This document shows positions 35,476 to 45,671 of a stretch of DNA of 64,000 bases, piece by piece. Positions within the stretch are counted from its first letter, which is position 1; each line of letters opens with the position of its first letter. The notes under the pieces are model-generated. The model ran no database searches, was not told the origin of the DNA, and worked only from the letters and a program-made list of their open reading frames with translations. The translations under genes were made by a program, and so were the position numbers. Location of the stretch: contig NZ_LWAE01000004.1 of the NCBI RefSeq assembly GCF_001623875.1, forward strand, positions 62,001-126,000, given 5' to 3'. Origin of the DNA: Clostridium magnum DSM 2767. GTDB lineage: Bacteria; Bacillota; Clostridia; Clostridiales; Clostridiaceae.

Positions 35476-35925
35476 TTAGTTGTCACCTAAAACCTCTATA
35501 ATATCTCCAGGTTTTATTACTCCTCCTTGGATAACTCTTGTAAAAATACCTTCTCTAGGCATCACACAATCTCCAACTAGTCTTCTTATTTCACATCCTC
35601 CATGACACTCTTTTCCTATTTGAGTCACTTCCTGAATAGTTATACCTATCTTAAGTCTTGTCCCTACTGGAAGTTCATAAAGCACTATTCCCTCTGTTGT
35701 AATGTTTTCCGCAAACTTACCAACAGAAAGGCCCTCAACTCCTGATTTTTTCATCTTATCTATACTTTCTTGAGCTAAAAGACTTACCTGTCTATGCCAC
35801 TTTCCTGCATGTGCATCCCCTTCAAGTCCATGTTCTTCTATAAATAATCCTTGTTCTATAGGCTTTTTTACAACACCTTTTTTTTCACTAATATTTATAG
35901 CTACAACTTTACCAATCTTATTCAT
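35476..35925 (-). CDS. MOSC-domain protein (copy 2)
   Basis: A 149-residue MOSC protein about 60% identical to the one at 17355, with HRQVSLLAQESIDKM and CHGGCEIRRLVGDCVMPREG. It is the last gene of a molybdopterin operon mobA-moaA-moaC-MOSC, which supports a role in handling the finished cofactor. The two paralogues sit beside the aor and fdh systems respectively. They might serve different cofactor forms. Confidence 0.86.
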   Translation of the reverse strand: MNKIGKVVAINISEKKGVVKKPIEQGLFIEEHGLEGDAHAGKWHRQVSLLAQESIDKMKKSGVEGLSVGKFAENITTEGIVLYELPVGTRLKIGITIQEVTQIGKECHGGCEIRRLVGDCVMPREGIFTRVIQGGVIKPGDIIEVLGDN

Positions 35926-36003
35926 TTTATTTCATCTCCCTATCTTTATTTTTCAGTGACGATGTGTCCAAATTAGCAGTTTTGAATTTTAAAGCGAGAA
36001 AAC

Positions 36004-36471
36004 CTACTCTCTAATATACTCTCCACTTTTTCCACCAGTTTTTTTCATAAGCCTTATATTGTCTATTACCATAGACTTGTCTGCAGCTTTACACATATCA
36101 TATATTGTAAGTGCTGCCATAGATACTGCACTTAATGCTTCCATTTCAATGCCTGTTTTCCCAATGGTAGATACTGTTGCTTCTATTTCTATTTCATCTT
36201 CTAATACATTAAAACTTATATCAGCACCGGATATAAATATATTATGACACATAGGAATTAAATCAGAAGTTTTCTTAGCTCCCATAATTCCCCCAACTTG
36301 AGCTACAGATAAAACATCTCCTTTCTTTATAAGGCCATCCTTTATTAAGGAGACAGTTTCTTTTTTCATCTTTATGGATCCTCTTGCTACTGCAACTCTT
36401 TTAGTATCATCTTTTTCACCAACATTTACCATATGTGCTCTTCCACTTTCATTAAAATGTGTAAACTCCAT
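36004..36471 (-). CDS. moaC: Cyclic pyranopterin monophosphate synthase MoaC
   Basis: A 155-residue MoaC, which with MoaA converts GTP to cyclic pyranopterin monophosphate. Signature pieces are [27 protein letters not shown], and [20 protein letters not shown] with the catalytic Lys in MCKAADKSM. Normal length. It starts 3 bp after moaA's stop, behind GGAGG. Confidence 0.95.
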   Translation of the reverse strand: MEFTHFNESGRAHMVNVGEKDDTKRVAVARGSIKMKKETVSLIKDGLIKKGDVLSVAQVGGIMGAKKTSDLIPMCHNIFISGADISFNVLEDEIEIEATVSTIGKTGIEMEALSAVSMAALTIYDMCKAADKSMVIDNIRLMKKTGGKSGEYIRE

Positions 36472-36473
36472 TG

Positions 36474-37430
36474 TTATCCTCCTATAGCTATCATATTTCT
36501 CTTTATATATTCTCCATCCTCTAGATTATGCTCTTTAGGCTTGTTCTTAATTAAGTTAAGAATTATTTTCTTTACATCTTCTCCATTTCTTAGTGCGGAT
36601 CTCAAATCTATTTCATCATTTGAATGAAGACAAGGTTTAACCTTTCCGTCTGCTGTTAATCTAACTCTATTACAGTTTGTACAGAACTTGCAAGAAATAG
36701 GATTTATAAGTCCTACTCTTCCTTTTCCATTAGGTAATTTATAGTAGTTAGCTGGCGATGACACATCTTCCTTTGTAATCTCCTTTAGTTCTTTAACTTT
36801 TTCCAAAACAGTTTTGTTTGATATAAATTTATCTAGTGACCAATCCTTTGCTTGTCCGATAGGCATAAGTTCAATGAATCTAACATCTATTTCTTCATTC
36901 TTTGTTAGGTTAACAAAGTCTTCTATTTCAGTATCATTAAATCCCCCAACTAAAACTGTGTTCAATTTTATAGGAGTAAGCCCTACTCTTTTAGCCTCTT
37001 CAATCCCTTCAAGAACATCTTTATGAGATCCCACCTTAGTTATATCATAGTACTTTTTTGCATCTAAAGTATCTAAACTTACATTTACTCTATTAAGCCC
37101 TGCACTCTTTAAGTCTTTGGCATATTTTTTAAGTAATATTCCATTTGTAGTCATAGCAAAATCCTTAATGCCCTCTAGTTTACCTATATTTTCAATTAGA
37201 TTTAGGATGCCTTTTCTGATTAGTGGCTCTCCTCCTGTTATCCTTATTTTATTTACTCCTAGTGACACAAAAGTTTTTGCTAATTCATATATTTCCTCTA
37301 GCCTTAATATTTCATTATATTGTATTTTTGTTATTCCCTCTTCAGGCATACAATACCTACATCTTAGATTACATAAATCTGTAACAGATATTCTTAAATA
37401 GTTTATGTTTCTTCCATATGAATCTATCAT
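36474..37430 (-). CDS. moaA: GTP 3',8-cyclase MoaA
   Basis: A radical SAM enzyme of about 318 residues catalysing the first step of molybdopterin synthesis. The SAM cluster motif [13 protein letters not shown] lies near residue 20 and the C-terminal cluster uses CKFCTNCNR...CL. The C-terminus is Gly-Gly, as needed for activity in this family. I place the start at MIDSYGR behind GGAGGAG, seven codons inside the longest frame. Confidence 0.95.
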   Translation of the reverse strand: MIDSYGRNINYLRISVTDLCNLRCRYCMPEEGITKIQYNEILRLEEIYELAKTFVSLGVNKIRITGGEPLIRKGILNLIENIGKLEGIKDFAMTTNGILLKKYAKDLKSAGLNRVNVSLDTLDAKKYYDITKVGSHKDVLEGIEEAKRVGLTPIKLNTVLVGGFNDTEIEDFVNLTKNEEIDVRFIELMPIGQAKDWSLDKFISNKTVLEKVKELKEITKEDVSSPANYYKLPNGKGRVGLINPISCKFCTNCNRVRLTADGKVKPCLHSNDEIDLRSALRNGEDVKKIILNLIKNKPKEHNLEDGEYIKRNMIAIGG

Positions 37431-37480
37431 ATTACTCCTCCATAAATGCATTGTAAAATTTTTAATCCATACTGCATTTT

Positions 37481-38086
37481 CTAACCATCTAACGAATTAA
37501 TATAGCTAGTTAAATCTTCTTTAGTATTTATATTTATAAACATGTCCCAGTTTGGACTATACTTTCTTGCATCTTGCTCTTCTATATAGAGAGTATTCAC
37601 TTTATTAGTTAAATAAACTATAGCCCTACAATCTTTTAAAAAGAGCTTTTCTATTTCACTTACTAAATCTCTAGAATAAAAGGCATTAAGGTGTTCTGCT
37701 CCTGATTTATTGCCTACTTTAGTTATACACGCATCTACATCTAAATCCTTTATTGTATTCTTCATGTATCTTATATAGTCTATGTTTATGTTAGGCATAT
37801 CACAAGCTACAAAATATACATACTTGCTGCTACTTTCCTTAAGCCCGATATGAATGCCGCTCATCGGTCCTTTTCCCTTTATTTCATCGGAAACTATCTT
37901 ATATGAACTGCCTACATACTGCTCTGGTTTATTTGTAACTATAATTATATCATCAAATTCCTTCTTTAATTTGCTAATCATAGTCTCTAACAACATTTTT
38001 TCATTTATCTTTATAAATTGTTTATCAAATCCCATTCGTGAACTTTTTCCACCTGCTAGTATTACTGCTGTCTTAAACTTTTCCAT
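37481..38086 (-). CDS. mobA: Molybdenum cofactor guanylyltransferase MobA
   Basis: A 201-residue nucleotidyltransferase with the family motif LAGGKSSRMGFDKQ at residues 10-23 and CDMPNIN near residue 95. It attaches GMP to Mo- or W-molybdopterin, producing the bis-MGD cofactor that formate dehydrogenases require. It opens the mobA-moaA-moaC-MOSC operon. A weak promoter-like TAGACA-17-TATATT lies in the upstream 38087-38316 spacer, which otherwise shows nothing. Confidence 0.92.
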   Translation of the reverse strand: MEKFKTAVILAGGKSSRMGFDKQFIKINEKMLLETMISKLKKEFDDIIIVTNKPEQYVGSSYKIVSDEIKGKGPMSGIHIGLKESSSKYVYFVACDMPNINIDYIRYMKNTIKDLDVDACITKVGNKSGAEHLNAFYSRDLVSEIEKLFLKDCRAIVYLTNKVNTLYIEEQDARKYSPNWDMFININTKEDLTSYINSLDG

Positions 38087-38316
38087 AGCCCTCTCTTTCC
38101 AGAATGATTTTACAAAATTTTCTCACAATTATTTATCTATAATATTTATTCTACACAATTTCATAAATTCCTTTAATTATATAATTTAAAATTCAAAATA
38201 TCTATATTAATTAATATATTACATTCATACTATTTTGTCTATGTTAACCGTTTCCAACACCTTATAAGTACCTCTTTATATTTGAAAGATATAAGAACTT
38301 GTGTAACAACATATGA

Positions 38317-38345
38317 TAAAACTCCAGCAAACTAGCTGGAGTCTT
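38317..38345 (-). terminator. Terminator of HDCR-like cluster 2
   Basis: GACTCCAGC pairs with GCTGGAGT around TAGTTT, followed by TTTATC on the minus strand. Confidence 0.75.
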
Positions 38346-38373
38346 TATATACTACTTAACTCTGATTAAACTT

Positions 38374-38949
38374 TTATTTAACTTTCATGCTAGATAATTC
38401 TGATGCTCTCTTTTTTCTTTTTTCTCTAACAGATATGTCAAGATCATCAGATTGAACTATATTAAGTGCTTTAGTTGGGCAAATTTCTACGCAAGCTGGG
38501 CCCTTTTCTCTACTTATACACAAATCACACTTATTACCTACCATTCTATCTTTAAAACATAATTTGCCGTCCTCAACGACCTTTAAACCTTGTTGTACTA
38601 CCTTTTCTCCCTCATTAAATTCTGGGACTAATTCAATAGCACCTAAAGGACATGCCATAAGACAAGTCTTGCAACCTACACAAGTGCTTCTATCTATATA
38701 AACAACTCCGTTCTTGTTAGTAATAGATTTATTTGGACACACATTAGCACACGGTGCGTCTTCACATTGTCTACATTGAATTGGTGCACTAACCTGAGCT
38801 GTTTTTACAACGCTTAAACGTGGATAAAATTCAATTTCAGAACTTTCTGACGTAAATATATTCTTATCAGAGTGAGCTACTACACAGGCTATTTCACAAG
38901 TTCTACAACCTATACATTTATTAGGATCCGCAACAATAAAAGTATTCAT
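38374..38949 (-). CDS. hycB: HycB-type polyferredoxin, cluster 2 distal
   Basis: A 191-residue protein with four [4Fe-4S] motifs (CIGCRTCEIACV, CRQCEDAPCANVCP, CVGCKTCLMACP, CDLCISREKGPACVEICP) and a Lys/Arg-rich C-terminus. It is closest to the distal HycB of cluster 1 and again follows the hydrogenase gene directly (5 bp). It uses an ATG start, unlike the TTG of its counterpart. Confidence 0.9.
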   Translation of the reverse strand: MNTFIVADPNKCIGCRTCEIACVVAHSDKNIFTSESSEIEFYPRLSVVKTAQVSAPIQCRQCEDAPCANVCPNKSITNKNGVVYIDRSTCVGCKTCLMACPLGAIELVPEFNEGEKVVQQGLKVVEDGKLCFKDRMVGNKCDLCISREKGPACVEICPTKALNIVQSDDLDISVREKRKKRASELSSMKVK

Positions 38950-38954
38950 TTTTT

Positions 38955-40331
38955 TTATTCCTTTCTTGATATATATTTTGTGTGTAATAAATGGTGAGAT
39001 TGATGGCCTAGTGGTTCTTCTAAAAATTCATTATACAATTTTATAATATCAGGATTTTCATGAGATTTTCTCAAGTTTAGTTTAGAGTCATGGTCATAAG
39101 TAGCAGCCTTTCTAGCCTCATAAGCTATTGGTCTACATTCTTCTAAAAGAAGTTTTGGCTGCCCACCACCACTAACACAACCTTCTGGGCAAGTCATTAC
39201 TTCTATAAAGTGAAAATCAGATTTTCCTTTTTTCACATCCTCTAGTAGCGGAACTACGTTCTTTAAACCTGAAACTGCAGCAACTTTTAATTCCAAATTA
39301 CCAACCTTAACAACAGCTGTTCTTACCCCCTCATTTCCTCTAATAAACTCTAAATCTATATTTGGAATAGGTTCTTTAGTAATTAGCTCATAACCTGTTC
39401 TTAGTGCTGCCTCCATAACTCCGCCTGTAACACCAAAAATAGTAGCAGCACCAGTATAATTTCCTAAAGCTGGATCAAATTCTTCATCCGGTAGATTTTT
39501 AAAATCAATTCCTATGTCTTTTATTAATTGTGCTAATTCTCTTGTAGTTAAAACTATATCTACATCCTTATATCCGCTGTCAGTCATTTCTGGTCTATCG
39601 CATTCAAACTTTTTACATGTGCAAGGCATAATAGATACACTAAAAATCTTAGCTGGATCTATATCATCAATTTTAGCCCCATAGGTTTTAATCATTGCCC
39701 CTCCCATTTGTTGTGGTGATTTACAACTTGATAGATGATTTAAAAGTTCTGGGTACTCTTGTTCAGCAAACTTTACCCATGCAGGACAACAGGAAGTAAA
39801 CATCGGTAAAGTTCCACCTTCAGTTACTCTTTTTATTAACTCACTGCCTTCTTCCATAATAGTTAAATCAGCAGCAAAATTTGTGTCATAAACTCTATCA
39901 AAATTCAAACGTCGAAGAGCTGCTGCCATTTTTCCTGGAGTGAGCGTTCCTAATGGTAGTCCAAATTCTTCTGCTAGTGCAACTCTTACCGCAGGAGCAG
40001 ACTGCACAACTTTATAAAGATTAGGGTTTGATAATGCTTTTTTAACTAATTTAGCATGTCCTATATTATATGCTGCAAAAATTGGCTCTTTAACACTCTC
40101 TAACATTCCTCTTTCATCTTTTTTTACATCTATAGCAGTTATATCTTCTTCAAAATTAGAAGCGTAAACACTACACTTTTGTACACATTGTCCACAAATA
40201 ACACAACGATCTGAGTTAATAGTTTGAGGTTTTCCTTCTTCACCTTCTATAGCATTAACAGGACAAACTTCCGCACAACGTCTACAACCTGTGCACAACT
40301 CTTTATCAATATTAATTATATTTATTGACAT
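38955..40331 (-). CDS. hydA2: [FeFe] hydrogenase, HydA2 type (cluster 2)
   Basis: About 458 residues, paralogous to the hydrogenase at 29792. Accessory cluster motifs are CTGCRRCAEVCP and CVICGQCVQKCS. H-cluster motifs are TSCCPAW, MPCTCKKFE and CPEGCVSGGGQP. The third motif has Glu where cluster 1 has Val and typical hydrogenases have Gly. The start at MSINI has better spacing to AGAGGG than the ATG two codons upstream. Confidence 0.92.
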   Translation of the reverse strand: MSINIINIDKELCTGCRRCAEVCPVNAIEGEEGKPQTINSDRCVICGQCVQKCSVYASNFEEDITAIDVKKDERGMLESVKEPIFAAYNIGHAKLVKKALSNPNLYKVVQSAPAVRVALAEEFGLPLGTLTPGKMAAALRRLNFDRVYDTNFAADLTIMEEGSELIKRVTEGGTLPMFTSCCPAWVKFAEQEYPELLNHLSSCKSPQQMGGAMIKTYGAKIDDIDPAKIFSVSIMPCTCKKFECDRPEMTDSGYKDVDIVLTTRELAQLIKDIGIDFKNLPDEEFDPALGNYTGAATIFGVTGGVMEAALRTGYELITKEPIPNIDLEFIRGNEGVRTAVVKVGNLELKVAAVSGLKNVVPLLEDVKKGKSDFHFIEVMTCPEGCVSGGGQPKLLLEECRPIAYEARKAATYDHDSKLNLRKSHENPDIIKLYNEFLEEPLGHQSHHLLHTKYISRKE

Positions 40332-40403
40332 AATCATCTTCCCTCTCTTCTCAAAATGTGAAGTAATATTTTATAGATTACTAAATCTTACATTTTAGGC
40401 TAC

Positions 40404-40991
40404 TTATTTATAATATTTTGATGTTTGCAATAAACTTAGTGCAGCAGCCTTATTTCGAGCTTTCTTTTCTTCTGCTACAGTTACCAGGCTCAAAGCTTTT
40501 TGCGGACAAGCATTTACACAGGCTGGTTTGTCACTTTCTTTACATAAATCACATTTATATGCAATGCTTTTTGCTATTTCTTCTAAACCATTTTCTCCTT
40601 CTTGTTTTAAATTAAGCTGAAGCATTTCTTTTCCATTATCATATTGAGGCAATAAGTCTATGGCTCCAACCGGACAAGCCATTAAACAGGTTTTACAACC
40701 TATGCAAGATTTTTCATCAACCACTATAGTATTATTTTCTTGCTTAATTGCTCTTACAGGGCATACATTAGCACAAGGCGCATCCTCACAGTGTCTACAT
40801 TGAACAGGAACAGCAAAACCTTCACCTTTGATAACATTTAATCTTGGTATAATCGGAATTGTAACAGTACCAACTGTAGCAGCAACATTATTATTTTCAT
40901 TATGAACTGTAAAGCACGCTACTTCACAAACTTTACAACCTATGCATTTACTGGAGTCAGCAATAACAAAGAAGTTTGAATTTTTTTCCAT
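40404..40991 (-). CDS. hycB: HycB-type polyferredoxin, cluster 2 proximal
   Basis: About 195 residues with four [4Fe-4S] motifs (CIGCKVCEVACF, CRHCEDAPCANVCP, CIGCKTCLMACP, CDLCKESDKPACVNACP) and a C-terminal helix KKARNKAAALSLLQTS like that of the cluster 1 proximal copy. In HDCR such a helix-bearing subunit is a candidate for filament contacts. The ATG after AGGTGGGGG is preferred to a GTG inside that site. It is separated from fdhF2 by moeA, mobB and a decayed fdhD. Confidence 0.9.
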   Translation of the reverse strand: MEKNSNFFVIADSSKCIGCKVCEVACFTVHNENNNVAATVGTVTIPIIPRLNVIKGEGFAVPVQCRHCEDAPCANVCPVRAIKQENNTIVVDEKSCIGCKTCLMACPVGAIDLLPQYDNGKEMLQLNLKQEGENGLEEIAKSIAYKCDLCKESDKPACVNACPQKALSLVTVAEEKKARNKAAALSLLQTSKYYK

Positions 40992-41044
40992 TTTATCCCC
41001 CACCTTTCTAAACTTTTATATGAAAATTTTATTCTCTGCTCATT

Positions 41045-41092
41045 TCAGTATATATTCATTTTTCTGCCTCTAACAAATCTAACTAAAGTAAC
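41045..41092 (-). pseudogene. C-terminal remnant of a second fdhD
   Basis: The frame VTLVRFVRGRKMNIY-stop matches ITLVGFVRGKKMIIY near the end of FdhD (28090-28875) at 11 of 15 positions. The rest of the gene is gone. Its place, directly before hycB3-hydA2, is where fdhD sits in the Acetobacterium HDCR locus. Confidence 0.6.
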
Positions 41093-41124
41093 AAATAATC
41101 ATTAAAATTTTCTCAATATATATC

Positions 41125-41664
41125 TTACTCTTCCTTAATTACGCTATCTTCTATAAAATCTGCTATAGAAACTGTATGATTCAAATTTAAAACAGGAATA
41201 TTTACATCTAACTTCTCGTCACTTGCTATAGCTACAATATTTGAAATATCATAACTGGGATTTTTATAAAGCAAATTATTGTCTACCTCTTTTCTATGAA
41301 CTTCTATCTTAGGATAAATATTATTTTTAAATCCCTCAATTAATACTAAATCTAAATCACCAAAAAGAGTAACAATCTCTTCTATAGTTTTTTCCTCTTT
41401 TAATGATTGAATCATAGCTAATTTTCTAGAGGATGCAATAATTACATTATCAGCTCCAGCTTGACTAAACCTATAGCTGTCCTTTCCTTCTCTATCTATT
41501 TCAAACTTTTTTACGTCATACTTTAATATTCCTACAGTATAATTTCTATTTTTTAAAATTTTAATTAATGACTCAACTAAAGTAGTCTTTCCCATACCTG
41601 ATTTAGTTGCAATTATGGAAACTATAACTGGTTTTCGTTTTTTATTTAAATATAAATTTTCCAT
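41125..41664 (-). CDS. mobB: Molybdopterin-guanine dinucleotide biosynthesis protein MobB
   Basis: A 179-residue P-loop GTP-binding protein with SIIATKSGMGKTTLVESLI near residue 17 and DLVLIEGFKNNIYPKIEVHR, both MobB hallmarks. It assists MobA in making bis-MGD. It overlaps the end of moeA by about 23 bp. Present inside HDCR-like cluster 2, it supports dedicated cofactor supply for FdhF2. Confidence 0.9.
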   Translation of the reverse strand: MENLYLNKKRKPVIVSIIATKSGMGKTTLVESLIKILKNRNYTVGILKYDVKKFEIDREGKDSYRFSQAGADNVIIASSRKLAMIQSLKEEKTIEEIVTLFGDLDLVLIEGFKNNIYPKIEVHRKEVDNNLLYKNPSYDISNIVAIASDEKLDVNIPVLNLNHTVSIADFIEDSVIKEE

Positions 41665-42853
41665 TTAAAACCTCTCCTGTTTTAACATTTCCGCTTTCCT
41701 CAGGTATGATAATAATTCCATTAGCTTCACTCATAGTCATTAGATGATTAGAACACTGAGACCCTACTTTATATGCATAATATTTTCCATTATACTCTTT
41801 AATTTCCACATACACATATTTTTTTCTTCCTCTTTTAGCTTTAAAATCATCTGCTAAAATAACAGAAAACTCTCCTTTATTCTCAATCTGCTTACCCATC
41901 ATCTTTTCGATTGCAGGCTTAACAAACTCTTCAAAGGTTGTTATTAATGATAATGGATTACCTGGTAGGGAGAAAAATAACTTTTCTTTATAAGTAGCAA
42001 AGGTTACTGGTTTTCCAGGCTTAATTGCTACCGAGTTAAATTTCACATCTGCTCCTATTTCTTTTAAAACAACGTCTACAAAATCATAGTCTCCAACAGA
42101 TGCTCCTCCTGAACTAACTACTATATCTGCATTTTCTAAGGCATACTTCACTTTTTCTGTTAAAGTATCCTTATCATCAGCAACTACTCCTAAGGACAAG
42201 GCTTTTGCACCTAAATTTTTAATTAGAGCCTTTAATGAATATTCATTACTATTTCTGATTTTACCTTTTTCCAGCTTGCTATCTACATCAACTAACTCAT
42301 CTCCAGTAATAATTAAAGCAATAGTAGGACTTTTATATACCTTTACTGAGCTATATCCAAGTGAAGCTAACAGACCTATTTCTACTGGTCTGACGTTACT
42401 TCCGCTATTCAGTGCCAATTCATCAACTTTAATTTCTTCTCCAAGCTTAATAACATTATTATCTTTGGTTACCTCTTGAGATACTTTTAATATATTACCT
42501 TCGACTTCTACCTTTTCAATCTCTATAACAGCATCTGCCCCTTTAGGTAAAGGTGCACCAGTCATAATTTTAAAAGCCTGACCAGCTTTTAGCTCCTCTT
42601 CACAATAGTCTCCTGCTTTTATTAATCCTTTGATTTCAAATTCTACAACCTTTTCTGTATTATAGTTTCTAGTGTCTTCACTTTTGATAGCATATCCGTC
42701 CATTGCAGACTTATCAAAAGGAGGCAGATTATCTTTAGAATATATATCCTCTGCTAAAACCTTATTAAGACAGGATACTATATCCCTTTTTTCTAAAGCC
42801 AGCTCTTTTGTATTTTCATCAATTATACTTAGCGCCTTATCTACGTCAATCAT
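41642..42853 (-). CDS. moeA: Molybdopterin molybdotransferase MoeA (cluster 2)
   Basis: A 403-residue MoeA with DKSAMDGYAIKSEDT, MTGAPLPKGADAVIEIE, GDELVDVDSKLEKGKIRNSN, SSGGASVGDYDFV and VAIKPGKPVTFA. It belongs to a different subgroup from the two MoeA proteins at 18-21 kb. It lies downstream of fdhF2 but behind a hairpin (42904-42955), so read-through or a separate promoter must be assumed. Confidence 0.92.
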   Translation of the reverse strand: MIDVDKALSIIDENTKELALEKRDIVSCLNKVLAEDIYSKDNLPPFDKSAMDGYAIKSEDTRNYNTEKVVEFEIKGLIKAGDYCEEELKAGQAFKIMTGAPLPKGADAVIEIEKVEVEGNILKVSQEVTKDNNVIKLGEEIKVDELALNSGSNVRPVEIGLLASLGYSSVKVYKSPTIALIITGDELVDVDSKLEKGKIRNSNEYSLKALIKNLGAKALSLGVVADDKDTLTEKVKYALENADIVVSSGGASVGDYDFVDVVLKEIGADVKFNSVAIKPGKPVTFATYKEKLFFSLPGNPLSLITTFEEFVKPAIEKMMGKQIENKGEFSVILADDFKAKRGRKKYVYVEIKEYNGKYYAYKVGSQCSNHLMTMSEANGIIIIPEESGNVKTGEVLNGKFIFK

Positions 42854-42903
42854 TTTTGCTTCCTTCCCTATCCTATGAATTCTATTTTTACATTATTGTA
42901 TAA

Positions 42904-42955
42904 GCAAAACTTGAACCTGCTGAGTTTCCTATACCTATAGCTGATTCAAGTTTTG
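42904..42955 (-). terminator. Long hairpin between fdhF2 and moeA
   Basis: CAAAACTTGAA and TTCAAGTTTTG form an 11-bp stem around about 30 bases. The following bases (CTTATAC) are a weak T-run, so it may attenuate or stabilise mRNA rather than fully terminate. Confidence 0.4.
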
Positions 42956-43067
42956 TCTAACTTTTTATATAAATAACTATATACAAATCTTTAATAAAGA
43001 TTCATGAATAGATAACAATACAGAAAGGATGTTAATATATGAAACCAATAAAATTAATATTTAAAGC

Positions 43068-45212
43068 TTATTTATTCATCTTTACATTCATCTTTCTTTT
43101 TATTTTATCATATTCATCTCTTACATATTGTTCTGCCCATTCCTGATCTTGGATTTTTTCAACCTTTACAGCACAATATTTATATTCAGGGGTTTTTGAA
43201 ATAGGATCAAAGCTGTCAATAGTAAGTTCATTACATGCACCTACCCACCACTGATAAGTCATATAAGTAGCACCCTTTTTAACTCTATCTGTAATTAAAG
43301 CTCTTGCTATTACACTTCCTCTACGTGAACTTATTCTTACCAGTTCCTCATCTTCTATTCCAAGTTCTTCACCATCTTCTATACTCATTTGTATATATCC
43401 TGGTTCATCTGCCAACTGTTGAAGAGCACGACAATTTCCTGTCATTGTTCTTACAGAATAATGTCCAACTTCTCTTACAGTTGATAAGCTAAGTGGATAT
43501 TCTTCATCTTCTAATTCCTTAGGAGCTCTCCACTCTGCAGCAAATAAAATACCTTTTTTACTTGGTGTACTGAAAACATTTCCTTCATATAAGTAAGGTG
43601 TTCCTTTATGTCCTTCTGTAGGACAAGGCCATTGAATGCTTCCATACTTCTCAAGCATTTCATAACTTGCCCCAGCAAAATTCGGAGAAAGACTTCTCAT
43701 CTCATCCCAAATTTCTTCTGTGTTCTTGTAGCTCATTGGGTAACCCATAGCAGTAGCTATCTCACATATAATCTGCCAATCAGGCTTTACATCTCCCTTT
43801 GGTTCTACTGCTTTTCTAAATCTTTGGAATCCACGGTCAGCACATGAATAAACACCTTCATGTTCTCCCCATGCAGTAGCAGGTAGAACTACATCCGCAT
43901 GAAGAGCAGTTTTATTCATAAAAATATCCTGAACTACTACAAATTCTAATTTATCTAAAGTTTCTCTTACTTCACCAGCATATGGATCACTTTGAACCGG
44001 GTCCTCTCCAAAGATGTAATAAGCTTTAATTTTATTTTCATGTAATACCGCATGAGGAACTTCTGTTAACTTATATCCTGGTTTGTCAGGAAGCTTTTTA
44101 ACTCCCCATGCCTTTTCAAATTTTGCTCTTATTTCAGTTTTAGTAACATCTTGATACCCTGGGAATACGTTTGGAAGTGCACCCATATCACAAGCACCTT
44201 GTACATTATTTTGACCACGTACAGGACCAATACCTACACTAGGTCTCCCAAAATTGCCTGTTAACAATGCCAAAGAAGCTAATCCTTTTACTACATCAAC
44301 AGCTTGTGCAAATTGACATACACCCATTCCGTAAAGAATAAATGCATTTTTTGCTGCAGCATATTCTCTCATAGCTTTTCTAATATTAGCTGCGCTAACT
44401 CCAGTTATTTTTTCTGCATACTCAGGAGTATACTTTTCTACAGAGTTCTTATATTCTTCAAAGCCTTCCGTGTATTTTTCAACATATTCTTTATTATAAA
44501 GACCTTCATTTATCAAAACGTTTCCAAAGGCATTGACTAATGCCATATTTGTACCGCCTTTTAATTGTAACCACAAATCAGAAATTCTTACTGTTTCTGT
44601 TATTCTTGGGTCAGTTGTAATAATTTTAGCACCTTTTTCTTTTGCTCTCACTATTCTCCTTGCAACAATCGGATGCGAATCCGCACCATTGTATCCAAAT
44701 ACGAATAATAAATCTGCATTCTCTATTTCTGGAATAGAATTAGACATCGCACCATTTCCTAATGAGTAAGCCAGACCGGCTACTGAAGGAGCATGTCAAA
44801 CTCTGGCACAATGATCTACATTATTAGTTCCAATTACTGCCCTCATAAATTTTTGCATTATATAATTAGCTTCATTTCCTGGTCCTCTAGCAGAACCTGT
44901 TCCCATAATAGCATCTGGACCGTATTTCTCTTTTATAGCTGTTAGTTTTTCAGCAACAAATCCAATAGCTTCATTCCAAGAAACTTCTTCTAGTTGTCCA
45001 TTTTTTCTGATCATAGGTTTTTTTAATCTAGCTGTTAGAAGTTGTGGATCATTTAAATAGTCCCATCCATAGTGTCCTTTAAGGCATAAGTTGCCTTCGT
45101 TAGTTCTTCCATCAGCTGCTTCAGCTCTTACTATTTGTCCATCTTCAACAACTAGATATAATTGACATCCAGCGCCGCAATAAGGACAGACAGTTAACAC
45201 CTTTTCTTCCAT
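43068..45212 (-). CDS. fdhF: Selenocysteine formate dehydrogenase FdhF (cluster 2)
   Basis: A 714-codon gene read through the UGA at 44796-44798, context DHCARV-Sec-HAPSVAGLAYSLG. N-terminal cluster motif CPYCGAGC, then bis-MGD domains with GQNNVQGACDMGALPNVF and REVGHYSVRTMTGN. It is roughly 50% identical to FdhF1. It has its own sigma-A promoter (45406-45434) with a ZTP riboswitch further upstream. With the HycB, HydA2, MoeA and MobB downstream it would form a second CO2-reducing complex. Confidence 0.94.
44766..44798 (-). other. UGA selenocysteine codon and bSECIS hairpin, fdhF2
   Basis: After the UGA (44796-44798) and 12 further bases, GTAGCC-GGTCT-GGCTTAC folds with one bulged T and the same GGUCU loop as fdhF1. 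Confidence 0.82.
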
Positions 45213-45405
45213 TATTAACCTTCACCCCTTCTTTTTTTATAAAGCATTATTTGTTTTACATAGAATTTTATTCTACATAAAGTTGCTAACAAATCTAAGT
45301 ACCGAGTAACTTACATTAAATCCTATAATTACGTAATAAATATAATAGCTTTAAATCTGTGCTATATAGATATCTTATCTTTTTTGCTAATACCTATACA
45401 TAATT

Positions 45406-45434
45406 ATTTTAAACCTACGGAATAATATAGTCAA
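45406..45434 (-). promoter_or_regulatory. Sigma-A promoter of fdhF2
   Basis: Minus-strand TTGACT (45429-45434), 17 bases, TAAAAT (45406-45411), about 195 bp upstream of the fdhF2 ATG. The stretch 45440-45660 between it and the riboswitch terminator has no recognisable gene. Confidence 0.6.
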
Positions 45435-45671
45435 ATTGTAATTTTTTTTTATAATTTCAATATTATTTAAAATTTATTATAATTTATAGAGTTTTTTAGA
45501 AATTTTCTAACATCATAGAATTTGTTAATTGAAATTACTAAAAAAATATTATTAATTGCCTCTCATTTTATACTATTCGCCATTTATTTACAGATTCCTC
45601 CCAAACTAATGTAAAAATCACCCTTTTTATATTTAAAATTTAATTAAATTTGTTTAGGAGTTAACAAAAAA

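Noticed and set aside
43039..43146. Plus-strand 35-residue hydrophobic ORF resembling a type I toxin
   Set aside because: It is antisense to the Lys-rich end of fdhF2, which produces hydrophobic text by chance; the ribosome binding site is modest.
43068..45212. fdhF2 read as two separate genes
   Set aside because: Same Sec context and SECIS as in fdhF1.
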